From: Allium sativum
Taxonomy: Eukaryota > Streptophyta > Magnoliopsida > Asparagales > Amaryllidaceae
Assembly (NCBI GenBank): GCA_030737875.1
Contig: CM060919.1
Coordinates: forward strand, 808,897,160-808,961,159
Direction: 5' to 3'
Length of the DNA stretch: 64,000 bases
Positions 47,779 through 57,867 of this stretch are shown here, piece after piece. The notes beneath the pieces are model-generated. The model was not told the origin of the DNA and searched no databases. It saw only the letters and a list, made by a program, of their open reading frames with translations. Made by a program: the position numbers and the translations under genes. The stretch's first letter is position 1, and every line of letters starts with the position of its first letter.

Positions 47779-47834
47779 TATCTACGTATGTTGTTCCGTC
47801 CCGGATTGGACTAAGGCTTTGAAGAAGCAAAGTT

Positions 47835-47893
47835 ATGGGTAAGAGGTCCCAACAAGAATCTTCCGAGTCTCGAATGGATAAGTCAGAGATCAC
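47835..47893 (+). pseudogene. Tat-like element gag, first codons, cut by E3
   Basis: ATG at 47835 opens MGKRSQQESSESRMDKSEIT and runs into the E3 LTR at 47894. Position after LTR, primer site and leader fits a gag start. The rest would lie beyond the right end of E3, outside the window. Confidence 0.5.
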
Positions 47894-48164
47894 TGTAACA
47901 CCCCGAGAATTCTGTAACTATGAAATTCACAAATTAAAGTATAATTAATTTGAAATCAAAGAACTAAGGGAAACGGGATACGCCATTGCGTTCGTCTCGG
48001 AAAAATACGCGAAATAGAGTCCGAGTTTTCGAAAAACGGAGTCCGTATGAAGAAGATATGGCCTTCGGAAGTTTTAAATTAAATTTAAAATTCAAACAGA
48101 ATAAAATAATTAAAAATCGGGCCCAATGGGCCAGGGCGGATAAACACCCGCCTAGGCCACCCAG

Positions 48165-48237
48165 GTCGACTGGGCTGTCGACCTGGGCTACCCATGTCGA
48201 CAGGGCTGTCGACAGCCCTGTCGACAGGGGTGTCGAC
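48165..48237 (+). repeat. 12-bp phased GTCGAC array, E3 5' LTR
   Basis: GTCGAC at 48165, 48177, 48196, 48208, 48220 and 48232; spacing 12, 19, 12, 12, 12. The same array recurs in the 3' LTR at about 63086-63158. Confidence 0.9.
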
Positions 48238-48403
48238 CTGGTCGAGCCCAGTCAACCTGGCTGGCCAGGTCTGTGTTTGGTCGAATTTCTGTGGTCTGCT
48301 TTGTCATTAGGGCTAGGTGGCAATTTTTAATTGGTCTCTCTTGCGAATGAATGGCTACGATCAATCCAAGCAACATCAATGGTCCTAATTAGTTCCTAAC
48401 CTC

Positions 48404-48412
48404 TATATAAAC
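48404..48412 (+). promoter_or_regulatory. TATA box, E3 5' LTR
   Basis: TATATAAAC, about 165 bp after the GTCGAC array; equivalent at 63325-63333 in the 3' LTR. Confidence 0.65.
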
Positions 48413-49209
48413 AACCCTAGACTAAACCCTAATCTATTCATTCAAAATTAAGAACATAGCCGCCATGTTGCTGAGGAACGACTAAGAGTAGCCGCCAACT
48501 AGAGAGAGAATTAGGAAGAAAGTTCTAAAGCCTAAAGCAATTCAAGCAACCTAAAGCCAATCAATTCAACAAAGGAATCATATCTCTTAATTAGAGAATT
48601 CGCCGCAACCATTGTAAGTAGAGTATTACTTTGGTATGAATAAACAACTGTATTGATTTGTATGCTTGAATTGGGATAATAAAGTAATTCATATTTGTGC
48701 AAAATTATGTTATTCATTATAAAGAACTACATGCGGTAGTTCTATACAAGTATACGTTTGGAATATTGCGCAAATTATGTAATCTATGTCGAAGCTACAT
48801 GTATGTAGTTGATTGAAATTCATGCAAGTTTGGGGCTTTGTTATTATGCCATCATGATGTATATTTTTGTGCATAAATCATATTGCAAGTTCATACGCTC
48901 ACCTTCCCCTTTTTGTGTATGTAATTATGCTTTGAGCCTCCCCTTTCGCATGGCTAAATTGGGCTTTAAAGGGCTAAGCCCAATATATATAAACGGACGT
49001 GTAAAAACGGGGGTAAATAACGTTGGGCTAAATTAATTTAATGAATGAAAACTAAAGGAAAAGGGCCCAAATTCAAGAATGGGTTGGGCCCATGATTGGT
49101 GTAACCTTTACACCATTAACTTAATAATGGGCCGCAAATATTTACATATCAATAAAGAAGAAAGACAAAAATATGTAAATGTAGAGAATACGATATGTTT
49201 AACCCGAGG

Positions 49210-49281
49210 TTGGATTGAGTTGTGATGTAAACCTGCCCGGAACCGCCCGGCTGTCCAGTAGTCACAACAATACCTATCCAA
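49210..49281 (+). other. Covarying hairpin, E3 5' LTR, copy 1
   Basis: Outer TTGG/CCAA (49210-49213 with 49278-49281), inner GTTGTG/CACAAC (49219-49224 with 49263-49268). Loop has CTGCCCGGAACCGCCCGGCT. Confidence 0.75.
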
Positions 49282-49827
49282 TGTGGGAGGTTAAACATGG
49301 AGCCCAATAAGGACCCGAGGTTAGACTGGGTTTGTAACACCCCGAATTTTAGTTAATACTAAAATTCACTAATTACAGGATAAATAATCTCAGACGTGGG
49401 AATTGGGGGTAACGGGCTGCGTTATTGCGTTCGTCTCGGAAAAATACGCGAAATAGAGTCCGAGTTTTCAAGAATCGGAGTCCGTATGGCCCGGTTATGG
49501 CCCAAAGAAGTTTGCAGAAAAATTTAAAACTAAAACAGATTTGAAAATTCAAATATTCAGATTTGGAATAGGCCAGGCGGGGTCAGGCGGGAAGCTTCCC
49601 GCCCAACCCATTCGACAGGGCTGTCGACAGGCCTGTCGACAGGGGTGTCGACATGCCTGTCGACTTGCCTGTCGACAGGGTGGCACCGTCCATTGAACCT
49701 GGGTGCACCAGGTTGCACCAGGTTGGGTTTCAGGCTGGCTAGGAGGGCTGGTTCTAGAGATTTCCTAAATCTAAGGGTCCTAATCTAATCTAGGGTTAAT
49801 CTAAGGGTCTAAAATGCAACCTAATCC

Positions 49828-49837
49828 TATAAATAAG
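49828..49837 (+). promoter_or_regulatory. TATA box, E4 LTR A
   Basis: TATAAATAAG, about 150 bp after the GTCGAC array; equivalent 53425-53434 in LTR B. More than 3 kb of LTR lies downstream. Confidence 0.65.
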
Positions 49838-50239
49838 ACCCTAACCCTACCCTAATTCATTCATAATTAGATCTAGTAACTAAACTATGGCAAAATGAAA
49901 CTTGATCATGGCCACCACAAATCAATGAAGAGGAAAGCAAGCTAATCAACCTCTCTAATCAACCTCCAATCCATTTTAAGCGTCTTAATCTTCTTCATTT
50001 GGAGTGCAAATTGCTAGTTGTGAGTTTCTATGGCTTTAATAATCAATTGTTAAATTGATTATGGTAGGATGTGATAAGACATGGCTATGTTTGTGGATAA
50101 ATGTATTTATGCAAGTTTGTATGATATGTGATTTGCAAGTTTTATGTTAAATGCAAGTTTAAGGCCATGTTTTATGATGTAAAACACCATGTTAAACATT
50201 TATGCATATGTGACATGTTATGCAAACTATATGTGAGAA

Positions 50240-50880
50240 TATATGCAAGTTATGCATGTGATTTTATGCATGCTAAGTAGTTGGTGTTATGCATGTTAAA
50301 TATTTGAAGTTATGCATGTGATTTTATGCATGCTAAGTAGATGATGTTATGCATGTTAAGTATTTGATGTTATGCATGCTAAGTATTTGATTGTATACAT
50401 ACTAAGTATTGGGTTTTATGCATGACAAGTGTTTGGGGTTTATGCAAGTTAAGTGGTGGGTTTATGCATAATAAGTATTTGATTTCATGCATGATAAGTA
50501 AGTGGTTTTATGCATGCTAAGTGTTTGGTATTATGCATAAATCATAACATGCAAGTTTACCCTTTTAAATATGATGCATACATATGCAAGATGATACCCT
50601 TATATGTTATGCATGTTTATCCTCCTTTAAGATGCAAGTTCATATGCAAGTTATGTGAATGGTGTTATGCAAGTTATGTGTATAAGATTATGCAAGTTAT
50701 GTGCATGATGCTATGCAAGTTATGTGAATGCTTATACGCAAGTTCAACATGTTATGCAAGATATGTGTATGATAATATGCAAGTTCATATGCAACGTGTT
50801 ATGCAAGTCATGTGTATGATGATATGCAAGTTTGGGGTTAAATGTAGTTGGGTTAATATATGCTCATATATGCAAGTTGA
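50240..50880 (+). repeat. RY-motif minisatellite in E4 LTR A
   Basis: Units of about 21-24 bp built on TTATGCATG(C/T)TAAGTATTTG, then TATGCAAGTTATGTG units. ATGCATG occurs about 11 times between 50250 and 50610. Confidence 0.85.
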
Positions 50881-51208
50881 CATCCTCTTAACCCATGACA
50901 AAGTTATATGCTAAGCCCATGATATTTGTGATGGATCTTCCCCTTTATTATGTCATGAAGTGAGAACGATTTACGTGGGGAACGATGGGGTTGGAAAATA
51001 TGTTAATAAATGTATGATTGGGTATAATTAAGCATACCATAAAAATAAATTACCATAAGTGGGAATTTACCTATTGAGTTAGGTCTACCCCATGGGAATT
51101 TACCTATTGAGTTAGGTCTACCCATGTTATGGAAAACTTGATATTAATTAGGGATAATTAATATGGGGGCGGATTAATTAGGTGTAATTAATCGACTAAG
51201 ACACGAGG

Positions 51209-51279
51209 TTGGACTCATTTGTAGTGTAAAACTGCCCGGACCCGACCGGCTTAACCAGTTGCTACAAATGTTAGCCCAA
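51209..51279 (+). other. Covarying hairpin, E4 LTR A, copy 1
   Basis: Outer TTGG/CCAA (51209-51212 with 51276-51279), inner ATTTGTAG/CTACAAAT (51217-51224 with 51262-51269). Loop: ACTGCCCGGACCCGACCGGC. Confidence 0.8.
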
Positions 51280-51332
51280 TGTGAGAGGTCTTAGCCATAA
51301 ATTAAATACGTGATTAAAGTAAAGACACGAGG

Positions 51333-51404
51333 TTAGGCTCTGTTATGACGTAAGACTGCCCGGACTCTACCGGCTTAACCAGGCGGTCATAACAGCTAGT
51401 CTAA
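51333..51404 (+). other. Covarying hairpin, E4 LTR A, copy 2
   Basis: Outer TTAG/CTAA (51333-51336 with 51401-51404), inner TGTTATGAC/GTCATAACA (51341-51349 with 51386-51394). Both stems differ from copy 1 with pairing kept; the loop is nearly the same. Confidence 0.8.
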
Positions 51405-52884
51405 TGTGGGAGGTCTTTATGGGAGATCACGGTCTTAATTAACTAAGAAACACTTAACCAAATTAGCATGTAGTGGGACATGAGGGTTAAGTGGGTGCCT
51501 TGGGTGGCATGAGGAAACTAGGGGGTTGCCTTGGGTGGCAATAGAAAATACGATTAGAATACTTAACCAAAGTGGAACATGTAATTAAACATGATTAAAG
51601 GGTTAAGTAAGTGCCTTGGGTGGCATGTGGGAATCAAGTGGGTGCTTTGGGTGGCATGTGGAAATCTAGTGGGTGCCCTTAGTGGCAAATTGAAATATGA
51701 TTGATGACTTAACCAAACCTTAACATGTAAGGGGGCATGATTATAAAAAAATAAAAGGGGTTAAGTGGGATGCACTAGATTAAACGACAAGCTTAAGAAG
51801 TAGCTTGTGGGGGCCCATTTCAACCAATATCCCAAACGTATCTTTATGGGCTCGACTCAAGTCGAGTGACGGGACACGCATATTGGGCTTGACTATAAGA
51901 GGCCAAAACGGGTTAGCGGTGGCAACGCGGGACCAATGGGTTTCATATGCGTGTGTGGGCCCGGGCTGGTTGGTAAGTCGTTGTTGCATCGTGTAGATAT
52001 AAAGCCGTGCACCGTGATATTATCTGGTAGCCACTTTAGGGGAATGATACACCCCAATCGTGGGACCAGCACGGGTATCTACGGTAGGGAGCCGATCGAT
52101 GGGTAGTAGTAGGTACACCTAGTAAAGATAGGGGCAGACGGCACCTATGTAGGGGTACACGAAACTACTGGGTAAGAATTACTGAGTACACCTAGTGAAG
52201 ATAGGGGCAGACTGCACCTATGTAGTGGGCTAGGAGTACATGAAATTATTGGGGAAATTTTCTAAGTCCTTGGAAGGGATCAACCTTTAAGTAGGAATGA
52301 CTGCTGTGGTGCAGTTAGTAATTATCCTTGGGTGGGTAGATGCGTCCTGACGGTTATCTTAGTTCATCCTATGTTGTTGGCTACTTAGTGTAGTCATTAT
52401 CCCCAAAGGTACCGTACCGAGTTCATGTCATACCCTAATAACTTTAATAATTGTATTGTTAAGGTTATAGGGCTCACTCAGACTTATGTCTGACCCCGTT
52501 GTTTTTATCTTTTTCCCAACCCTCAGGTCCTACGGTGGATCCTAGCGGTAGTAGAGCTTGATCGGATTGCTGTTCCAGCCTTTGGGAGCTTGGGTAGATG
52601 TAAAGCTCCAGTTATCCAGTTATCTTTTCTTTTGTCATGGCTATTGTATGAGAGAGTGGGATTATGTACTTCTCTATTTTGACAGATATTGTACTTGACT
52701 TTTATCATGGCTTTATGATGTAACCAGACATGTTTATTTCCGCTGTTATGATATGATGTTTTAAATTTCAAGCACTATTTATATCTGTCTTGGTGTAATT
52801 TTTCTGTTCTATATTCACTAAAATACTCCACCGATGCTATGGCATTCCCTCTATGAGTGACCATAGCGGGTGTGGGGTGTTACA

Positions 52885-52928
52885 CGTGGTATCAGAGCCA
52901 GGTTTCGATCCTGGGACCTGTGGGTTAA
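52885..52928 (+). other. E4 interior with full tRNA-Met primer-binding site
   Basis: cg, then TGGTATCAGAGCCAGGTTTC-gatcc (25 bases matching the 3' end of plant initiator tRNA-Met), then tgggacctgtgggttaa, then LTR B. Confidence 0.93.
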
Positions 52929-53207
52929 TGTAACACCCCGAATTTTAGTTAATACTAAAATTCACTAATTACAGGATAAATAATCTCAGACGTGGGAATT
53001 GGGGGTAAAGGGCTGCGTTATTGCGTTCGTCTCGGAAAAATACGCGAAATAGAGTCCGAGTTTTCAAGAATCGGAGTCCGTATGGCCCGGTTATGGCCCA
53101 AAGAAGTTTGCAGAAAAATTTAAAACTAAAACAGATTTGAAAATTCAAATATTCAGATTTGGAATGGGCCAGGCGGGGTCAGGCGGGAAGCTTCCCGCCC
53201 AACCCAT

Positions 53208-53273
53208 GTCGACAGGGCTGTCGACAGGCCTGTCGACAGGGGTGTCGACATGCCTGTCGACTTGCCTGTCGAC
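53208..53273 (+). repeat. 12-bp phased GTCGAC array, E4 LTR B
   Basis: Six GTCGAC copies in perfect 12-bp register; the six bases between copies vary. Confidence 0.95.
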
Positions 53274-54805
53274 AGGGTGGCACCGTCCATTGAACCTGGG
53301 TGCACCAGGTTGCACCAGGTTGGGTTTCAGGCTGGCTAGGAGGGCTGGTTCTAGAGATTTCCTAAATCTAAGGGTCCTAATCTAATCTAGGGTTAATCTA
53401 AGGGTCTAAAATGCAACCTAATCCTATAAATAAGACCCTAACCCTACCCTAATTCATTCATAATTAGATCTAGTAACTAAACTATGGCAAAATGAAACTT
53501 GATCATGGCCACCACAAATCAATGAAGAGGAAAGCAAGCTAATCAACCTCTCTAATCAACCTCCAATCCATTTTAAGCGTCTTAATCTTCTTCATTTGGA
53601 GTGCAAATTGCTAGTTGTGAGTTTCTATGGCTTTAATAATCAATTGTTAAATTGATTATGGTAGGATGTGATAAGACATGGCTATGTTTGTGGATAAATG
53701 TATTTATGCAAGTTTGTATGATATGTGATTTGCAAGTTTTATGTTAAATGCAAGTTTAAGGCCATGTTTTATGATGTAAAACACCATGTTAAACATTTAT
53801 GCATATGTGACATGTTATGCAAACTATATGTGAGAATATATGCAAGTTATGCATGTGATTTTATGCATGCTAAGTAGTTGGTATTATGCATGTTAAATAT
53901 TTGAAGTTATGCATGTGATTTTATGCATGCTAAGTAGATGATGTTATGCATGTTAAGTATTTGATGTTATGCATGCTAAGTATTTGATTGTATACATACT
54001 AAGTATTGGGTTTTATGCATGACAAGTGTTTGGGGTTTATGCAAGTTAAGTGGTGGGTTTATGCATAATAAGTATTTGATTTCATGCATGATAAGTAAGT
54101 GGTTTTATGCATGCTAAGTGTTTGGTATTATGCATAAATCATAACATGCAAGTTTACCCTTTTAAATATGATGCATACATATGCAAGATGATACCCTTAT
54201 ATGTTATGCATGTTTATCCTCCTTTAAGATGCAAGTTCATATGCAAGTTATGTGAATGGTGTTATGCAAGTTATGTGTATAAGATTATGCAAGTTATGTG
54301 CATGATGCTATGCAAGTTATGTGAATGCTTATACGCAAGTTCAACATGTTATGCAAGATATGTGTATGATAATATGCAAGTTCATATGCAACGTGTTATG
54401 CAAGTCATGTGTATGATGATATGCAAGTTTGGGGTTAAATGTAGTTGGGTTAATATATGCTCATATATGCAAGTTGACATCCTCTTAACCCATGACAAAG
54501 TTATATGCTAAGCCCATGATATTTGTGATGGATCTTCCCCTTTATTATGTCATGAAGTGAGAACGATTTACGTGGGGAACGATGGGGTTGGAAAATATGT
54601 TAATAAATGTATGATTGGGTATGATTAAGCATACCATAAAAATAAATTACCATAAGTGGGAATTTACCTATTGAGTTAGGTCTACCCCATGGGAATTTAC
54701 CTATTGAGTTAGGTCTACCCATGTTATGGAAAACTTGATATTAATTAGGGATAATTAATATGGGGGCGGATTAATTAGGTGTAATTAATCGACTAAGACA
54801 CGAGG

Positions 54806-54876
54806 TTGGACTCATTTGTAGTGTAAAACTGCCCGGACCCGACCGGCTTAACCAGTTGCTACAAATGTCAGCCCAA
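54806..54876 (+). other. Covarying hairpin, E4 LTR B, copy 1
   Basis: Same pairs as 51209-51279. Confidence 0.8.
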
Positions 54877-54929
54877 TGTGAGAGGTCTTAGCCATAAATT
54901 AAATACGTGATTAAAGTAAAGACACGAGG

Positions 54930-55001
54930 TTAGGCTCTGTTATGACGTAAGACTGCCCGGACTCTACCGTCTTAACCAGGCGGTCATAACAGCCAGTCTA
55001 A
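54930..55001 (+). other. Covarying hairpin, E4 LTR B, copy 2
   Basis: Same stems as 51333-51404; one loop change (CCGTC for CCGGC). Confidence 0.8.
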
Positions 55002-56481
55002 TGTGGGAGGTCTTTATGGGAGATCACGGTCTTAATTAACTAAGAAACACTTAACCAAATTAGCATGTAGTGGGACATGAGGGTTAAGTGGGTGCCTTGG
55101 GTGGCATGAGGAAACTAGGGGGTTGCCTTGGGTGGCAATAGAAAATACGATTAGAATACTTAACCAAAGTGGAACATGTAATTAAACATGATTAAAGGGT
55201 TAAGTAAGTGCCTTGGGTGGCATGTGGGAATCAAGTGGGTGCTTTGGGTGGCATGTGGAAATCTAGTGGGTGCCCTTAGTGGCAAATTGAAATATGATTG
55301 ATGACTTAACCAAACCTTAACATGTAAGGGGGCATGATTATAAAAAAATAAAAGGGGTTAAGTGGGATGCACTAGATTAAACGACAAGCTTAAGAAGTAG
55401 CTTGTGGGGGCCCATTTCAACCAATATCCCAAACGTATCTTTGTGGGCTCGACTCAAGTCGAGTGACGGGACACGCATATTGGGCTTGACTATAAGAGGC
55501 CAAAACGGGTTAGCGGTGGCAACGCGGGACCAACGGGTTTCATATGCGTGTGTGGGCCCGGGCTGGTTGGTAAGTCGTTGTTGCATCGTGTAGATATAAA
55601 GCCGTGCACCGTGATATTATCTGGTAGCCACTTTAGGGGAATGATACACCCCAATCGTGGGACCAGCACGGGTACCTACGGTAGGGAGCCGATCGATGGG
55701 TAGTAGTAGGTACACCTAGTAAAGATAGGGGCAGACGGCACCTATGTAGGGGTACACGAAACTACTGGGTAAGAATTACTGAGTACACCTAGTGAAGATA
55801 AGGGCAGACGGCACCTATGTAGTGGGCTAGGAGTACATGAAATTATTGGGGAAATTTTCTAAGTCCTTGGAAGGGATCAACCTTTAAGTAGGAATGACTG
55901 CTGTGGTGCAGTTAGTAATTATCCTTGGGTGGGTAGATGCGTCCTGACGGTTATCTTAGTTCATCCTATGTTGTTGGCTACTTAGTGTAGTCATTATCCC
56001 CAAAGGTACCGTACCGAGTTCATGTCATACCCTAATTACTTTAATAATTGTATTGTTAAGGTTATAGGGCTCACTCAAACTTATGTCTGACCCCGTTGTT
56101 TTTATCTTTTTCCCAACCCTCAGGTCCTACGGTGGATCCTAGCGGTAGTAGAGCTTGATCGGATTGCTGTTCCAGCCTTTGGGAGCTTGGGTAGATGTAA
56201 AGCTCCAGTTATCCAGTTATCTTTTCTTTTGTCATGGCTATTGTATGAGAGAGTGGGATTATGTACTTCTCTATTTTGACAGATATTGTACTTGACTTTT
56301 ATCATGGCTTTATGATGTAACCAGACATGTTTATTTCCGCTGTTATGAGATGATGTTTTAAATTTCAAGCACTATTTATATCTGTCTTGGTGTAATTTTT
56401 CTGTTCTATATTCACTAAAATACTCCACCGATGCTATGGCATTCCCTCTATGAGTGACCATAGCGGGTGTGGGGTGTTACA

Positions 56482-57678
56482 GAGTTGTGGCGTAAGACTG
56501 CCCGGAACCAACCGGCAACAGGCAGCCACAGCAATACCTGTCTAATGTGAGAGGTCAGGGCCTTAATAAGACAATTAAGGCTGAGTCAGGATTGTTAGGA
56601 TTAAGTGAACTAAAGACTTAATCAAAATGGAACATGCTAAACTAAACGGACTGGTGGGGGTTAGGTTAGAAAACACTTAACCAACTTAGCATGTTGGCTA
56701 GAGATAGAAAACCTAGTAACGGGGGACCCTTTTCAGCAGTAACCCTACACGGTGTATCATGATACCCTGAAACTAGGCAGGGTGGGGCACGATTACTGGG
56801 CTGATTGTAAGAGGTCAAAACGACGGCGGTGGTGTAGCAGTGTAGGTTCTAACGGGGTGCGGGTGTGCACACACTCCGGCGCAGAAAAATAAAGCACTGG
56901 GCACCAGTAGCATACCTGTGCATTCCAAGGTTGTGTCGGGTCGCTGCCATGGGACTTGATACACCCCATGGTGGGACCAGCACAGGTAACTACAACATCG
57001 GGGGCCGTAAGACACATGTAACTATACGAGTAGGAGCCGATCATCATAGAATGGATCACATCACCTTGATTATGGGGTGCCAGTTGGAAACTAGTTTATA
57101 TGGGTTCAGAGATCAACATGGGGTACGATAGTATATTCGACCCTAGACAACTTAACCAAGTTTTTAGTGCATGCCCACTTCTTGTTTATACTTGTCATAC
57201 CCAGTTCTTTATTCATAGACAAAATAGTACTAGACTTACTCAGGCTTTATGTCTGACTCTACTTTTCTTTCGTCTTCTTTCTTCCGTTTCCCCCCCAGGT
57301 CCTCAGGGAGGGAACACAACAGCTTGACCAACCTCAACATCCAGCTTGAAGAAGAGAAATGTATTGCTTGGACTTTCCTGTTTTGAACTATGGCTTTGGA
57401 CAATCCACTATAGGGCTTTTGCAGTTTATCTATGTTTTATTTATGCTTCTTTAAATAATGTACTCAAGACAGATTATGAAAGTGTTATGTTATGTTTTTG
57501 GAAAGGATGTTGCTGTAACACGTATTTGACTTTATGAAATAAAGTTTGTTGTTCTTCCGCTGTTTACAAATATGTGTTCTTATATCTGTCTTGTATATCT
57601 GTGACTTGTACTTATAAACCTCCACCAAAATTAGGGCATTCCCTTTGAGAGTGACCCTAACGGAGGTGGGGTGTTTCA
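56482..57678 (+). repeat. E3 5' LTR, second part
   Basis: Continues the hairpin cut at 49332: outer TTAGAC (49321-49326) pairs with GTCTAA (56540-56545), and inner GTTGTGGC (56484-56491) with GCCACA (56525-56530). Ends GGTGGGGTGTTTCA at 57678. Small frames (57346-57537 and others) have no support. Confidence 0.9.
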
Positions 57679-57680
57679 CT

Positions 57681-57699
57681 TGGTATCAGAGCCAGGTTT
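57681..57699 (+). other. E3 primer-binding site (initiator tRNA-Met)
   Basis: TGGTATCAGAGCCAGGTTT two bases after the LTR, a perfect 19-base match to the canonical site. Confidence 0.93.
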
Positions 57700-57867
57700 A
57701 CCAGATAAGATAAAAAGTTTTGAAAATTTATTTTCAAAAAAGGAAATTTAAAGAAGCATTTTTAAAAGATAAAAATATTATTTTATTTTTAAAGGCACAG
57801 TCCACTCCCCAAAGCCATAGGTACTATCTCTTATCCTTCGTTTTGAGTCTATCCTTTTTGTTTCAGC

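Larger units (their letters stand above)
47894..49332 (+). repeat. E3 5' LTR, first part
   Basis: Starts TGTAACACCCCGAGAATTCT. Contains the 40-bp shared block (47990-48029), the GTCGAC array (48165-48237), a TATA box (48404), and one complete hairpin (49210-49281). E4 interrupts it inside a second hairpin. Confidence 0.93.
49333..52884 (+). repeat. E4 LTR A
   Basis: TGTAACACCCCGAATTTTAG ... GTGGGGTGTTACA. In order: 40-bp shared block (49429-49468), GTCGAC array (about 49609-49680, first copy degraded to TTCGAC), TATA box 49828-49837, RY-motif minisatellite (50240-50880), a 31-bp direct duplication (51060-51125), two hairpins (51209-51279, 51333-51404), five copies of a GGTGCCTTGGGTGGCATG unit (51490-51690), and a duplicated 80-bp unit (52105-52255). 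The 134-residue frame at 50510-50914 comes from the minisatellite. Confidence 0.92.
49333..56481 (+). mobile_element. E4: LTR pair with a 44-bp interior
   Basis: LTR A 49333-52884 (3,552 bp), interior 52885-52928 (44 bp), LTR B 52929-56481 (3,553 bp). The five bases outside the ends are GGGTT (49328-49332) and GAGTT (56482-56486), a target-site duplication with one difference. The LTRs differ by about 15 substitutions and one 1-bp indel by eye (near 0.4%). The interior has only the primer site and a few more bases; gag, pol and a clear polypurine tract are absent. Confidence 0.9.
52929..56481 (+). repeat. E4 LTR B
   Basis: Same layout as LTR A shifted by about 3,597 bp. The GTCGAC array is complete here: 53208, 53220, 53232, 53244, 53256 and 53268, all 12 bp apart. 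The frame 53137-53385 spells the array as repeated Leu-Ser-Thr-Gly and is not a gene. RY minisatellite at about 53840-54480. Confidence 0.92.

Noticed and set aside
47986..48330. Frames sharing an RKNTRNRVRVFEKRSPY start in E2 (38374, 45429) and E3 (47986, 62907)
   Set aside because: They lie in U3 upstream of the TATA box and reflect the shared 40-bp nucleotide block; the rest of the frames reads through the GTCGAC array and does not match.
50510..50914. 134-residue frame, repeated identically at 54107-54511
   Set aside because: It translates the ATGCAAGT minisatellite in recently duplicated LTRs; Cys/Met/Tyr-rich composition follows from the repeat.
53137..53385. 82-residue frame with Leu-Ser-Thr-Gly repeats
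   Set aside because: Direct translation of the 12-bp GTCGAC array.
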